Below are positions 26,699 to 35,593 of a DNA stretch of 59,080 nucleotides, piece by piece; position 1 is the first letter of the stretch, and each line of letters opens with the position of its first letter. Origin of the DNA: Candidatus Zixiibacteriota bacterium (GTDB taxonomy: Bacteria; Zixibacteria; MSB-5A5; RBG-16-43-9). Made by a program: the position numbers and the translations under genes. Location: NCBI GenBank assembly GCA_030692925.1, contig JAUYBY010000010.1, positions 1-59,080 on the forward strand, given 5' to 3'. Under the pieces are notes generated by a model. It had not been told where the DNA came from and made no database searches. It was given only the letters and a program-made list of their open reading frames with translations.

Positions 26699-27093
26699 AT
26701 CTCCTTCAATTCAATCAACACCCCAAACGCATTATTTGGCTGGAGGAAAACAATTTTCTTCCCTTCCGCACCCATTCGTGGCTCGTCCACAAAGTCGACC
26801 TTTTTATCTTTTAATTCAGATACAGCTTTATCAAAATCCTCCACCTCAAAACAGATATGATGAATCCCCTCTCCTTTTTTCTGGATAAATTTATCGATGA
26901 CGCTTCCTTCCCCCATCGACTCTAAAAGCTCCAACTTCGTTCCTGAAAGCTCAATAAAAGCTATCCGGAGCTTCCGGTTCGGCACGTCGACTATTTCTGA
27001 GAGACCGAGATTCAGAATGTCTCCATAGAATTTCATCGCGCCTTTGATGCTCTTAACCGCAATCCCGATGTGTTCAATTTTTTCTATTTTCAT
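26695..27093 (-). CDS. mce: Methylmalonyl-CoA epimerase
   Basis: A 132-residue glyoxalase-fold (VOC) protein that inverts (S)- to (R)-methylmalonyl-CoA between propionyl-CoA carboxylase and the mutase. Seen: the first metal His in IEHIGIAVKS, GIHHICFEVEDFDKAV, and VLIELKEM at the end with the metal-binding Glu. Length is standard. It sits just downstream of the mutase gene at 27268. The stop overlaps the edge of the repeat at 26648-26698. Confidence 0.92.
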   Translation of the reverse strand: MKIEKIEHIGIAVKSIKGAMKFYGDILNLGLSEIVDVPNRKLRIAFIELSGTKLELLESMGEGSVIDKFIQKKGEGIHHICFEVEDFDKAVSELKDKKVDFVDEPRMGAEGKKIVFLQPNNAFGVLIELKEM

Positions 27094-27112
27094 TTTTGAC
27101 TCTCATCCTAAC

Positions 27113-27199
27113 CGTCATTGCGAGCGACTGCAAGGAGCGAAGCAATCCGTTTATTATATGAGATTGCTTCGTCGTCCATTTGGACTCCTCGCAATGACA
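27113..27199. repeat. Nested repeat, GTCATTGCGAG type, copy 2
   Basis: Outer arms GTCATTGCGAG/CTCGCAATGAC, inner arms GAAGCAATC/GATTGCTTC. A CGTCCGAC/GTCGGACG hairpin follows at about 27209-27231. Confidence 0.85.
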
Positions 27200-27267
27200 A
27201 CTATTGTTCGTCCGACACAAGGGTCGGACGCTACGACACTTGAACCCTTGACTCCTTGAATCCTTTC

Positions 27268-28866
27268 TTAGATTATTACTTTTTGTTCATACTCTCCCCA
27301 GGAATCTTTTAATACCTGGCAGATTTCGCCGATCGTGGCATAAACCTCCACGCACTGAATAACAGGATACATCAGATTTTCGTTCGTCTCGATTTTGTTT
27401 CTTAATTCGTCCAGCGATTTCTTTACTTTAGCTTTATCTCTTTTCTCTTTTACCTCTTTTAATCTTTTAATCTGTTCCAATGTTCCCTTTTTACTTACCT
27501 TAAAAATCTTTTTTCTCTTTTTAGTCTCAGCCTCAGTCTCGAATCTGTTCACGCCTACGATTATTTTTTCCTCTGACTCTACCATCTTCTGATATTCATA
27601 AGCGCTTCTCTGAATCTCCTTCTGGTAATAGCCAGACTCAACCGCCCATAAAGCTCCTCCGTTCTGCTCGATGTAATCGATATATTTTTTTGCCCCATTT
27701 TCTAAACTATTGGTAAGTGATTCTATAAAATAAGCCCCGGCTAAGGGGTCAACTGTATCCGTGACCCCGCTTTCATAGGCAATGATCTGCTGAGTCCTCA
27801 GAGCTATTTCTGCTGCTTTCTCTGATGGAAGACTTAAAGCCTCATCCATAGAGTTAGTGTGCAGAGATTGAGTGCCTCCCAAAACTGAAGAAAGCGCCTG
27901 CAAGGTTACCCGGATGATATTGTTTTCTGCCTGCTGGGCAGTGAGGGTGCATCCTGCAGTCTGAGTGTGGAACCTGAATTTACAGGCATCCTCAGATGCA
28001 CCAAATTTCTCTTTCATGATCTTTGCCCAGAGCCTTCTTGCGGCTCTGAACTTGGCTATCTCCTCAAAAAAATTGCTGTGTGAGTTCAGGAAAAAAGAAA
28101 CCCTTCTTCCGAAATCATTAACGTCCAGACCTGAGTTTATCGCTTCTTGAACATAGGCTACCCCATTGGCTAAAGTAAAAGCAATCTCCTGAACTGCGGT
28201 TGCTCCAGCCTCTCTTATGTGATAACCACTAACACTTATCGGGTTAAACTTCGGTAGATTTTCCTTAGCATATTTGAAGATGTCAGTGGTCAGTCTCATC
28301 GAAGGGCGGGGCGGAAAGATATAAGTCCCTCGGGCAATATATTCTTTCAGTATATCATTTTGAATTGTACCGCAAAGGAGGTTTAAAGGGACGTTTTGCT
28401 TTCTTGCTAAAGCCACATACATCGCCAGAAGAATAGAAGCAGTGGCATTTATGGTCATCGAGGTGCTGACTTTGTCCAGAGGGATACCATTAAACAGTAT
28501 CTCCATATCTTTGAGCGTATTAATAGCAACCCCGGTTTTCCCAACTTCTCCAGAGGATAGGGGATGGTCAGAATCATATCCGATCTGGGTGGGCAGGTCA
28601 AAGGCAATCGACAGGCCGGTTTGACCATGCTCCAGAAGATATTTGAACCTTTTATTAGTCTCCTTAGCAGTGCCGAAACCAGCATACTGCCTCATGGTCC
28701 ACAAGCGGCCCCGGTACATATCCTTCTGCACCCCACGGGTGAAAGGATATTTGCCCGGATAACCCAGGTCCCTTGCGTAATCGAAATCTGCAAGGTCCTC
28801 TGGTGTATAAAGCTCATTAACAGGAATATTTGAACTGGTGAGAGATTTCGGTTTATCTTTTTCCAA
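27268..28866 (-). CDS. Methylmalonyl-CoA mutase large subunit
   Basis: A 532-residue catalytic alpha subunit of a B12-dependent mutase, without a fused cobalamin domain. Substrate-reading residues match true methylmalonyl-CoA mutase: Tyr61 in [11 protein letters not shown] and Arg179 in [14 protein letters not shown], 118 residues apart as in the Tyr89/Arg207 pair of the Propionibacterium enzyme. It converts (R)-methylmalonyl-CoA to succinyl-CoA. The start is a TTG. The epimerase gene is downstream and a split propionyl-CoA carboxylase is upstream. No dedicated B12 subunit is adjacent; the one at 35594 may be shared. Confidence 0.92.
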   Translation of the reverse strand: MEKDKPKSLTSSNIPVNELYTPEDLADFDYARDLGYPGKYPFTRGVQKDMYRGRLWTMRQYAGFGTAKETNKRFKYLLEHGQTGLSIAFDLPTQIGYDSDHPLSSGEVGKTGVAINTLKDMEILFNGIPLDKVSTSMTINATASILLAMYVALARKQNVPLNLLCGTIQNDILKEYIARGTYIFPPRPSMRLTTDIFKYAKENLPKFNPISVSGYHIREAGATAVQEIAFTLANGVAYVQEAINSGLDVNDFGRRVSFFLNSHSNFFEEIAKFRAARRLWAKIMKEKFGASEDACKFRFHTQTAGCTLTAQQAENNIIRVTLQALSSVLGGTQSLHTNSMDEALSLPSEKAAEIALRTQQIIAYESGVTDTVDPLAGAYFIESLTNSLENGAKKYIDYIEQNGGALWAVESGYYQKEIQRSAYEYQKMVESEEKIIVGVNRFETEAETKKRKKIFKVSKKGTLEQIKRLKEVKEKRDKAKVKKSLDELRNKIETNENLMYPVIQCVEVYATIGEICQVLKDSWGEYEQKVII

Positions 28867-28891
28867 TCATCAACCTATTTTTTGGCGCATG

Positions 28892-28977
28892 TCATTGCGA
28901 GTCCCCGCAGGGGGCAAAGCAATCCGCTCATTTTGGATAGATTGCTTCGTCATCCAGATGAATTCCTCGCAATGACA
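28892..28977. repeat. Nested repeat, GTCATTGCGAG type, copy 3
   Basis: Same outer arms as copy 2, with AAGCAATCC/GATTGCTTC inside; followed by a TTGAACC-type array (28996-29024). Confidence 0.85.
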
Positions 28978-29032
28978 TTTATTATTTCTTTTTCCTTTGA
29001 ACCATTAAACCTTTGAACTTTTGAACGTATTT

Positions 29033-29539
29033 TTATTCAAATACCACCAGCACCTCATCCTTATCCACCGCCTGTCCAGGTTTTACTTTGACTTTTTTCA
29101 CCTTGCCATCGAATTTAGCTTTCAATTCATTTTCCATCTTCATCGCCTCGATGATGGCAACGCCCTGCCCGGTTTTGACCAAATCCCCTTCTTTGACCTC
29201 AATTGCCAGAACCAAACCCGGCATTGGGGTTTTAAGTTCTTTCTCCTGTAAAATCTCTTTTTTAAAACCAGCGATATCCTTTAACCGGGAAATTTTCTCA
29301 TCCTCTAAAAAGCATTCATATTTTCTCCCGTTCATATTCACCCAGTAGGACTCAGAATTTTTTATTATTTCCACATCGAAGGATATATTATCCACCAAAA
29401 ACGAGAAGAAGTTTGGAGGTTTGATCTGAGCGAAATCAACTGAAATTGGTTTGCCGTTAAGCTTGACTTCCAATCTTCCATCGGCTTCAGTTATATCGAT
29501 TTGATAATTTTTATCTTCAATTCTGGCAACGTATTTCAT
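29033..29539 (-). CDS. Biotin carboxyl carrier protein (propionyl-CoA carboxylase set)
   Basis: A 168-residue biotinyl protein paralogous to the one at 16669 but well diverged. The biotin domain has TPMPGLVLAIEVKEGD and EAMKMENEL, target Lys near residue 132. The N-terminal half is a beta-rich domain that probably docks to the carboxylase. Gene order biotin carboxylase, then this, with pccB further upstream, indicates propionyl-CoA carboxylase in split form. A role in a sodium-pumping decarboxylase is less likely because no membrane subunit is nearby. Confidence 0.9.
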   Translation of the reverse strand: MKYVARIEDKNYQIDITEADGRLEVKLNGKPISVDFAQIKPPNFFSFLVDNISFDVEIIKNSESYWVNMNGRKYECFLEDEKISRLKDIAGFKKEILQEKELKTPMPGLVLAIEVKEGDLVKTGQGVAIIEAMKMENELKAKFDGKVKKVKVKPGQAVDKDEVLVVFE

Positions 29540-29684
29540 AATATCTTTAAAGTGTTACTTTAAGAATCTTGCCCTAGTGCATAAAGTCCGACGCCACGGA
29601 GTTCTGCTTTTCGTTGGTTCGGGAATTGGAATTCCCGAACCAATTGCATGGCTAAAGCCATGCCCTACGAAGAATAGCAAAAAA
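29540..29684. repeat. Stem-loop repeats between carboxylase subunit genes
   Basis: GGTTCGGGAATT/AATTCCCGAACC (29616-29641) and ATGGCTAAAGCCAT (around 29648-29662). These separate two genes that would normally be directly adjacent. Confidence 0.75.
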
Positions 29685-31211
29685 TCACATCCCAAATCTT
29701 CTCAAACCTCTTCTTCTCCCCTCCATCTTCCACGGATTTTCTTTCTCTTGAACCCTTGAATTCTTTCCGCCAAAGGCGGATTGAACCCTTTTTTTATTTT
29801 GATATTCCGCTAATGCCGCAAACAACGCCACCATCTTCAACTCGTCTTCTTCAAGTGTCACTTTAAGACCTTGACTGAACTCTTCCTGAATGAAATGAGT
29901 GGACAGCTCTCCTCGTTTGAATTTTTCATTGTCCAGAACCTGGATGTGAAAAGGTATGGTGGTAGCCACGCCTGAAATATGATATTCAGATAAAGCTCTT
30001 TTCATCCTCTGAATAGCTTCATCCCGGTTCGCTCCCCAGGTGATCAACTTTCCGATGATCGGGTCATAATAAATCGGAATTTCGCAACCCTCGTACAAAC
30101 CAGCATCAACTCTGATACCTGGACCAGCCGGCTCCTCATAATGGGAAACCATTCCGGTTGAAGGTAAGAAATTATTTTCCGGATCTTCGGCATAGATTCG
30201 GCATTCGATTGCCGTACCTTTCCAGGAAACATCCTCTTGCTTGTAACTCAGAGGTGAACCAGATGCGATCCTTATCTGCTCTTTGGCTATGTCGATCCCG
30301 GTGACCATCTCAGTTACCGGGTGCTCCACCTGAAGTCTGGTATTTGCCTCTAAGAAATAAAAATTCTTATCAGAGTCAACCAGGAATTCCATAGTGCCGG
30401 CATTATAATATCCAGCCGCTTTAGCCGCCTTGACTGCAGTCTCACCCATTTTCTTTCTCATCTTTTCATCCACGATTGGCGATGGAGACTCTTCAATCAC
30501 CTTCTGATGTCTTCTCTGAATGGAGCATTCTCTTTCACCTAAATGTATCACCTTACCGAATTTATCCCCCAGGATTTGAATCTCAACGTGTCTTGGCTTC
30601 TCCAGATATTTTTCAATATAAATCCTGGCGTCTGCAAAAGCGGATTTGGCTTCAGAGGCACAGGCTCTCATCGCTTCTTTCAAATCCTTTTCTTCTCTTA
30701 CCACCCTCATCCCCTTCCCACCACCACCACCTGCGGCTTTGATCAGAATCGGGAAACCTATTTTTCGAGCAATCTTAAGTCCCTGTTCTTCAGTTTCAAG
30801 AGGTTCTTCAGTTCCAGGAACAACTTCTATCCCTGCTTTTTTCATCGTTTTCCTGGCTGCCATTTTATCCCCTAAAAGCTCAATGGCTGAGGCAGGCGGA
30901 CCGATGAAAACCAGACCTTGTTCTTCAACTTTCCGGGCGAACGCAGAATTTTCCGCCAGGAAGCCATAACCCGGATGAATCCCTTCGCAACCGGCTTTTT
31001 TTGCCACCTCAATCAACTTTTCCATGTTGAGATAACTGGCCGTGGAAGGTGAGGGACCAATGAAATAAGCTTCATCTGCCATCCTCACGTGCAGACTTTT
31101 TCTATCGATCTCAGAGTAAACCGCTACCGCCTTAATCCCTAACTCTCTGCAAGCCCGGATAATCCTGACCGCAATTTCTCCACGATTGGCTATGAGAATT
31201 TTTTTGAACAT
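29685..31211 (-). CDS. Biotin carboxylase subunit (propionyl-CoA carboxylase set)
   Basis: A 508-residue ATP-grasp biotin carboxylase: MFKKILIANRGEIAVRIIRAC start, IKAAGGGGGKGMRV ATP loop, ERECSIQRRHQKVIEE, EANTRLQVEHPVTEMVTG. Its C-terminus is odd: between EYQNKK and the usual NPWKMEGRRRGLRRFG ending, about 16 codons are encoded by a dispersed intergenic repeat (29745-29792) that sits in frame. The natural tail after it argues for a real in-frame insertion. The BCCP gene follows, pccB precedes, giving a split propionyl-CoA carboxylase. Confidence 0.92.
   Translation of the reverse strand: MFKKILIANRGEIAVRIIRACRELGIKAVAVYSEIDRKSLHVRMADEAYFIGPSPSTASYLNMEKLIEVAKKAGCEGIHPGYGFLAENSAFARKVEEQGLVFIGPPASAIELLGDKMAARKTMKKAGIEVVPGTEEPLETEEQGLKIARKIGFPILIKAAGGGGGKGMRVVREEKDLKEAMRACASEAKSAFADARIYIEKYLEKPRHVEIQILGDKFGKVIHLGERECSIQRRHQKVIEESPSPIVDEKMRKKMGETAVKAAKAAGYYNAGTMEFLVDSDKNFYFLEANTRLQVEHPVTEMVTGIDIAKEQIRIASGSPLSYKQEDVSWKGTAIECRIYAEDPENNFLPSTGMVSHYEEPAGPGIRVDAGLYEGCEIPIYYDPIIGKLITWGANRDEAIQRMKRALSEYHISGVATTIPFHIQVLDNEKFKRGELSTHFIQEEFSQGLKVTLEEDELKMVALFAALAEYQNKKRVQSAFGGKNSRVQEKENPWKMEGRRRGLRRFGM
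29745..29792. repeat. TTGAACCC array with CCGCC hairpin inside a coding region
   Basis: CTTGAACCCTTGAA, then CCGCCAAAGGCGG, then ATTGAACCC. Sixteen codons long, it keeps the biotin carboxylase frame open. Intergenic relatives are at 18900-18942 and 48276-48320. Confidence 0.75.
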
Positions 31212-31224
31212 AATGTATTTTGTC

Positions 31225-31276
31225 GTAGCGCGACCCTTTCAGGGTCGCATTGCGAGGCTAAAAGCCTCGCGCTACG
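31225..31276. repeat. BIME-like double hairpin, GTAGCGCGA type, copy 3
   Basis: GCGACCC/GGGTCGC, then GCGAGGC/GCCTCGC, enclosed by GTAGC and GCTAC. A TTGAACC-type array follows at 31289-31327. Confidence 0.88.
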
Positions 31277-31288
31277 ATAATCTTTTTT

Positions 31289-31327
31289 GTCCCTTGAACT
31301 CTTGAACCCTTAAACCTTTGAACTTTT
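31289..31327. repeat. Degenerate TTGAACC tandem array
   Basis: Four or five units of eight to nine bases (CCCTTGAA, CTCTTGAA, CCCTTAAA, CCTTTGAA). Similar short arrays lie at 23665-23687, 27238-27265, 28996-29024 and 33755-33775, mostly just downstream of a gene. Confidence 0.75.
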
Positions 31328-32877
31328 TATAACGGTATATTCCCGTGCTTCTTCGGTGGATTAGAATCCTTTTTCGTCTCCAGCATCGAAAGAGCTTTAA
31401 TCAGCCTGGGTCTGGTTTCTTTTGGCTCGATCACATCATCTAAATATCCTCTTTCCGCCGCAATATAAGGGTTGGCGAACTTCTCTACGAATTCCTTCAG
31501 CTTTTCCTCAGTTGCCTTTTCCGGATCCGGAGATTCTGCTATTTCTTTCTTGAAAATGATTTCTACAGCGCCTTTGGGACCCATCACTGCAATTTCGGCG
31601 GTGGGCCAGCCGTAATTGATATCCCCTCTTATGTGCTTGGAGTTCATCACGTCATAAGCCCCTCCGTAAGCTTTGCGAGTGATAACAGTCAATCTCGGCA
31701 CAGTTGCCTCGCTGAAAGCATACAGAAGTTTTGCACCGTGCTTGATTATCCCTCCAAACTCCTGAGCAGTCCCCGGTAAAAATCCGGGCACGTCTTCGAA
31801 GACCACCAGAGGAATATTGAAAGCATCGCAGAATCTTACGAACCTTGCTCCTTTGATGGCTGAGTCTATATCCAGAACCCCAGCTAATACCGCAGGCTGA
31901 TTAGCCACAATCCCCACAGATTTGCCACCAAGACGTGCAAAACCTACCACTATGTTCTGGGCATAATCTTTATGAACTTCAAGAAAATCTCCATCATCCA
32001 CCACTCTTTTTATGACATCCTTTATATCATAAGGTTTAGTCGGCTCCTCCGGAACGATGAAATTCAACTCCGCGTCCATCCGGTCAATCGGGTCAGTACA
32101 TTCCTTATCCGGAGGGTCTTCCATATTGTTAAGCGGGATAAAGCTGAAAAGCTTCCTGGTTAAAAGGAGCGTTTCAGCCTCGTTTTCACAGGCAAAATGA
32201 GACACTCCGCTCCTGGTAGAGTGAACAAGAGCACCACCTAACTCGTCATAGCTCACCTCTTCGTGCGTGACTGTCTTCACGACAGAAGGTCCGGTGACGA
32301 ACATATAACTTGTCCCCTTGACCATCAGGATGAAATCGGTAATCGCAGGAGAATAGACCGCACCTCCAGCACAGGGACCTAAGATCACCGAAATCTGTGG
32401 GATGACTCCTGAGGCTAAAGTGTTTCTCAAAAAAATATTGGCATAAGCGCCTAAACTCACTACTCCTTCCTGGATCCTGGCACCACCTGAGTCGTTCAAG
32501 CCTATCACCGGTGCACCTACTTTCATTGCCAGGTCCATAATCTTGCAGATTTTCTCTGCATGGGCTTCGGACAACGATCCCCCGAAGGTGGTGAAATCCT
32601 GAGAGAAAACGAAAACCAGCCTGCCCTCGATAGTCCCGTATCCGGTTACCACCGCATCCCCGAAAATCCTCTGTTTATCCAGACCAAAATCCCGGCAGCG
32701 GTGCATAACGAACATATCGAATTCCTCAAAGCTTCCCTCATCCAAGAGAATGTCTAACCTTTCGCGGGCAGTGAGCTTTCCCTTTTTATGCTGTTCTTCT
32801 ATCCTTTTAAGACCACCGCCTAATTTGGCTTCTGCTCTTTTCTTTTTTAACTCCTCTATTTTTTTCTCTAAGGACAT
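31327..32877 (-). CDS. pccB: Propionyl-CoA carboxylase beta subunit
   Basis: A 516-residue carboxyltransferase converting propionyl-CoA to (S)-methylmalonyl-CoA. Seen: [73 protein letters not shown], and the C-terminal KKHGNIPL ending typical of the PCC/methylmalonyl-CoA decarboxylase alpha group. Together with the biotin carboxylase and BCCP genes downstream, plus epimerase and mutase, it completes propionyl-CoA to succinyl-CoA. GGTGG precedes the ATG. Confidence 0.93.
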   Translation of the reverse strand: MSLEKKIEELKKKRAEAKLGGGLKRIEEQHKKGKLTARERLDILLDEGSFEEFDMFVMHRCRDFGLDKQRIFGDAVVTGYGTIEGRLVFVFSQDFTTFGGSLSEAHAEKICKIMDLAMKVGAPVIGLNDSGGARIQEGVVSLGAYANIFLRNTLASGVIPQISVILGPCAGGAVYSPAITDFILMVKGTSYMFVTGPSVVKTVTHEEVSYDELGGALVHSTRSGVSHFACENEAETLLLTRKLFSFIPLNNMEDPPDKECTDPIDRMDAELNFIVPEEPTKPYDIKDVIKRVVDDGDFLEVHKDYAQNIVVGFARLGGKSVGIVANQPAVLAGVLDIDSAIKGARFVRFCDAFNIPLVVFEDVPGFLPGTAQEFGGIIKHGAKLLYAFSEATVPRLTVITRKAYGGAYDVMNSKHIRGDINYGWPTAEIAVMGPKGAVEIIFKKEIAESPDPEKATEEKLKEFVEKFANPYIAAERGYLDDVIEPKETRPRLIKALSMLETKKDSNPPKKHGNIPL

Positions 32878-32889
32878 AAACCACCTTTT

Positions 32890-33741
32890 TTAAATTGGAA
32901 CCTTTCTGACTTCTATCTTATCATCTTTTTTTTCAAGACGACATAGTTTGGGATCGATCTCATGGTCAAAAGCGATCATCCAGTTATTCTCCAAACAGTC
33001 ATTTACCAGTTTTCTTTTCACTTCCATAACTTCCAGAGGGAAAATATCGACGCCCGCAACATAAGGCACTCTTAGATGAGAGACAGTCGGAATTATGTCG
33101 CTGGGATAAACTATCGTGTCTCCGCCCCCTTGGATAAAAACGATTTGCTGTCCTTTGGTATGCCCTCCAGTTAATTTCACCTTGATTCCAGGTACTATCT
33201 CCTTTTCTCCGCTCACCAGATTTATTTCTCCGAGCTCCTCTAACGCCCTGAAATTTTCCACGCTATAAGTAGCTTTGGTTCTTTCATCCGGCTGAAGCGC
33301 GTATTTCCATTCTTCTGACTGGATTATATACTTTGTTTCAGGAAAGCGGGGAACTTTTTCACCTCTTGAGTTTAGTCCGACAATCCCTCCGGCGTGATCA
33401 AAATGGAGGTGTGAGAGAATGACAAAGTCGATCTCCTCTGTTGTCAACCCGATATCGGAAAGACCCTTCTCTAAATTGGATTTTTTTTCGACCCCGTACA
33501 TCTTTCTCTGTTTTTCATTCAGGGTATTCCCCATGCCAGTATCGATCAGGATATTCTTGCCATTTGATTTAACCAGCAGAAGATTCAAGTCCAGGGTAAT
33601 CATATTCCGCTCATCCGGGACCATCAGCCTCTCCCAGATGACCTTGGGCACCACCCCAAACATCGTCCCCCCATCTATCTTGAAGGAGTTTTCAACGATG
33701 GAATAGACTTCTTTATCACCGAGTTTGAGCATGAGTTTCAT
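32890..33741 (-). CDS. Metallo-beta-lactamase-fold hydrolase
   Basis: A 283-residue MBL-fold protein. Metal ligands: HLHFDHAGG, a His in LTGGHTKGQQ, the bridging Asp in VYPSDIIP, and a final His in AFDHEIDP. The start at the ATG at 33741 (MKLMLKLGD) has AGAGGAA just before it; the frame runs on to a GTG at 33792, but that coincides with the predicted transcription start and is repeat sequence. Located between pccB and an acyl-CoA dehydrogenase, it could be a thioesterase or lactonase-like hydrolase; substrate unknown. Confidence 0.82.
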   Translation of the reverse strand: MKLMLKLGDKEVYSIVENSFKIDGGTMFGVVPKVIWERLMVPDERNMITLDLNLLLVKSNGKNILIDTGMGNTLNEKQRKMYGVEKKSNLEKGLSDIGLTTEEIDFVILSHLHFDHAGGIVGLNSRGEKVPRFPETKYIIQSEEWKYALQPDERTKATYSVENFRALEELGEINLVSGEKEIVPGIKVKLTGGHTKGQQIVFIQGGGDTIVYPSDIIPTVSHLRVPYVAGVDIFPLEVMEVKRKLVNDCLENNWMIAFDHEIDPKLCRLEKKDDKIEVRKVPI

Positions 33742-33797
33742 TTCCTCTTTAACCCTTGATCCCTTAAACTCTTTATCTTTGTGGTCATTCACCGCAA

Positions 33798-33825
33798 AAT
33801 TTAATGTTTTTAAGACCTAAGTCAA
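33798..33825 (-). promoter_or_regulatory. Putative promoter for the MBL hydrolase gene
   Basis: TTGACT (33825-33820), 16-base spacer, TAAATT (33803-33798); start near 33791. Confidence 0.5.
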
Positions 33826-34137
33826 GGGAAAGTTTAGGAGTTGCGGGGACTGTACGAGCCTGAGAAAACAAAGGGGACGGAACAATGTTCTGTCCCTACA
33901 AAGACAACGCCCGACATGCTGGCCGGGCGTTACGGGTTTCATTCCTGTGGCGGAGCAGGGTGCTCCGCCTACGAGATTTTTACTTGTAGCGGAGGTCTTT
34001 AGACCTCCAACTATTGGAAGGCTGAAGTCTCCGCCAGGATCCTGTGGACAAGACCTTGAGGCCTTCCGCTACATTTTATATTCAATTGTTGTTATTCGTG
34101 ATTCGATATTCCTCATTCGTTATTTATTTTCCTCTTC
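33826..34137. repeat. Gene-free stretch with stem-loop repeats
   Basis: Contains GGGGACGGAACA/TGTTCTGTCCC (about 33878-33897), CGCCCGACATGC/GCATG-like CCGGGCG hairpin (33907-33928), GGCGGAGCA/TGCTCCGCC (33950-33970), GGAGGTCTTTAGACCTCC (33990-34008), long nested element copy 3 (34016-34073) and an ATTCGTGATTCG degenerate array (34085-34130). No gene. Confidence 0.8.
34016..34073. repeat. Long nested stem-loop element, copy 3
   Basis: GGAAGGC/GGCCTTCC, AAGTCT/AAGACCTT and CAGGATCCTG core; nearly identical to copy 1 over its core. Confidence 0.85.
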
Positions 34138-35265
34138 TTATCTCAAATAAGCGCTGGAGATAACCAACCTCTGCACCTCTGAAGTTCCTTCGTAGATCTC
34201 TGTGATCCTCTGATCCCGGTAAAGCTTTTCTATCTCGGAGAATTCACCGATGTAGCCATACCCGCCGTGAATCTGCATTGCCCGGTCCACGATGAAATTG
34301 GAAGCCTCAGAGGCATACAGCTTGGCTTGAGCAGCTTCCCTGGAGATTTTCTCTCCTTTATCATCCATCATCGCCGCCTTGTAAGTCAGCATGCGTGCCG
34401 CCTCTAAGCGTGTGCTCATGTCCGCGATCATCCACTGGATCGCCTGTAGTTTGGCAATCGGCGCTCCGAACTGTACTCTGGTCTTGGAGTATTTTATCGA
34501 TTCATCAAATGCCCTCTGGGCAATACCCAGAGCTTGAGCTGCCACGCCTATCCTGGCACCATCCAGAGTTACCAGGGCAATCCTGAAACCTTTTCCTATC
34601 TCTCCCAAAAGGTTTTCTTTTGGAATTTTTACGTTATTCAACTTCAAACGTGCAGTGGTCGATGCCCTCAGCCCCATCTTCCATTTTAGAACCTCTGAAG
34701 TAAGTCCGGGAGTTTTTCCCTCCACTAAGAAAGCTGAAACTTTATCCTCAGTTTTGGCAATGATCACAGTTATATCTGCCACGTTTCCGCTGGTGATGAA
34801 GATCTTCTCACCGTTGAGCACATAAGAATCCCCCTCCAGTTTGGCTGTAGTCTGCTGGTTGCCGGCATCAGAACCTGCATTCGGTTCGGTCAAAGCAAAG
34901 GCACCTACCATCTCACCAGAGCACATTTTGGGCAGATATTTTTTCTTCTGCTCCTCAGAGCCAAAAGCCTCTATCGGGTAACCTGCCAGGTTATTCACCG
35001 CCATAATTATGGCAGACGCCGCATCAAACCAGGCTATCTCCTCAATCAGGGTAGTATATTCAAGTCTGCTTTTGCCCAGACCGCCATATTGTTTATTGAC
35101 CGGAAAAGCCATAAATCCCTTTTCCGCCATCTTTTTGAAAAGCTCTCTGGGAAACTCTGGCGGTTTTCTATCCATCTCCATAGCCACCGGCGCGATATAT
35201 TTCTCGCCGAACTCCTTCGCCAGATCCCTAACCGCCTGCTGTTTCTCGTCTAAATTAAAAGTCAT
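34138..35265 (-). CDS. Acyl-CoA dehydrogenase next to the isobutyryl-CoA mutase genes
   Basis: A 375-residue acyl-CoA dehydrogenase: FALTEPNAGSDAGN, FITSGNVADITVI and IYEGTSEVQRLVISS with the SCAD-type catalytic Glu. A strong AGGAGG site precedes the ATG. It follows the B12 subunit and the isobutyryl-type mutase, so butyryl-CoA or isobutyryl-CoA is a reasonable substrate guess. It is as distant from the pair at 10632 and 11774 as they are from each other. Confidence 0.92.
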   Translation of the reverse strand: MTFNLDEKQQAVRDLAKEFGEKYIAPVAMEMDRKPPEFPRELFKKMAEKGFMAFPVNKQYGGLGKSRLEYTTLIEEIAWFDAASAIIMAVNNLAGYPIEAFGSEEQKKKYLPKMCSGEMVGAFALTEPNAGSDAGNQQTTAKLEGDSYVLNGEKIFITSGNVADITVIIAKTEDKVSAFLVEGKTPGLTSEVLKWKMGLRASTTARLKLNNVKIPKENLLGEIGKGFRIALVTLDGARIGVAAQALGIAQRAFDESIKYSKTRVQFGAPIAKLQAIQWMIADMSTRLEAARMLTYKAAMMDDKGEKISREAAQAKLYASEASNFIVDRAMQIHGGYGYIGEFSEIEKLYRDQRITEIYEGTSEVQRLVISSAYLR

Positions 35266-35593
35266 CCTACCTCCTGTATTTAGATGTTAATTTTTCAAAT
35301 CTTTTTTTCATTTGAACATCCACCCACGTTGTGGGCAACGTGGGGTTTACCGATTTTCCTCTTTTTTAACCTCGTAGGCGGGGCTCCCAGCCCCGCAGTG
35401 GCGGAGCAAGGTGCTCCGCCTACGAGCTTAGATTGAATGTTATTCTCTTATTATTTTCGTGGGCGAGGGAACCTCGCCCCTACAATTTTCGTTCGACATT
35501 CGTTATCCGTCATCTGTCATTTGTTCTTCCTTTTTCCGTCTTTCTTATTTCTTAATTCCGCTCACGAGCAACGAGAAACGTTCACGTTTTTTC
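35266..35593. repeat. Gene-free stretch with stem-loop repeats
   Basis: CCCACGTTGTGGGCAACGTGGG (35321-35342), GGCGGGGCTCCCAGCCCCGC (35376-35395), GGCGGAGCA/TGCTCCGCC (35400-35420), GGGCGAGG/CCTCGCCC (35461-35479) and two degenerate arrays (TTATCCGTCATCTGTCATT at 35502; CACGAGCAACGAGAAACG at 35561). No gene. Confidence 0.8.
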
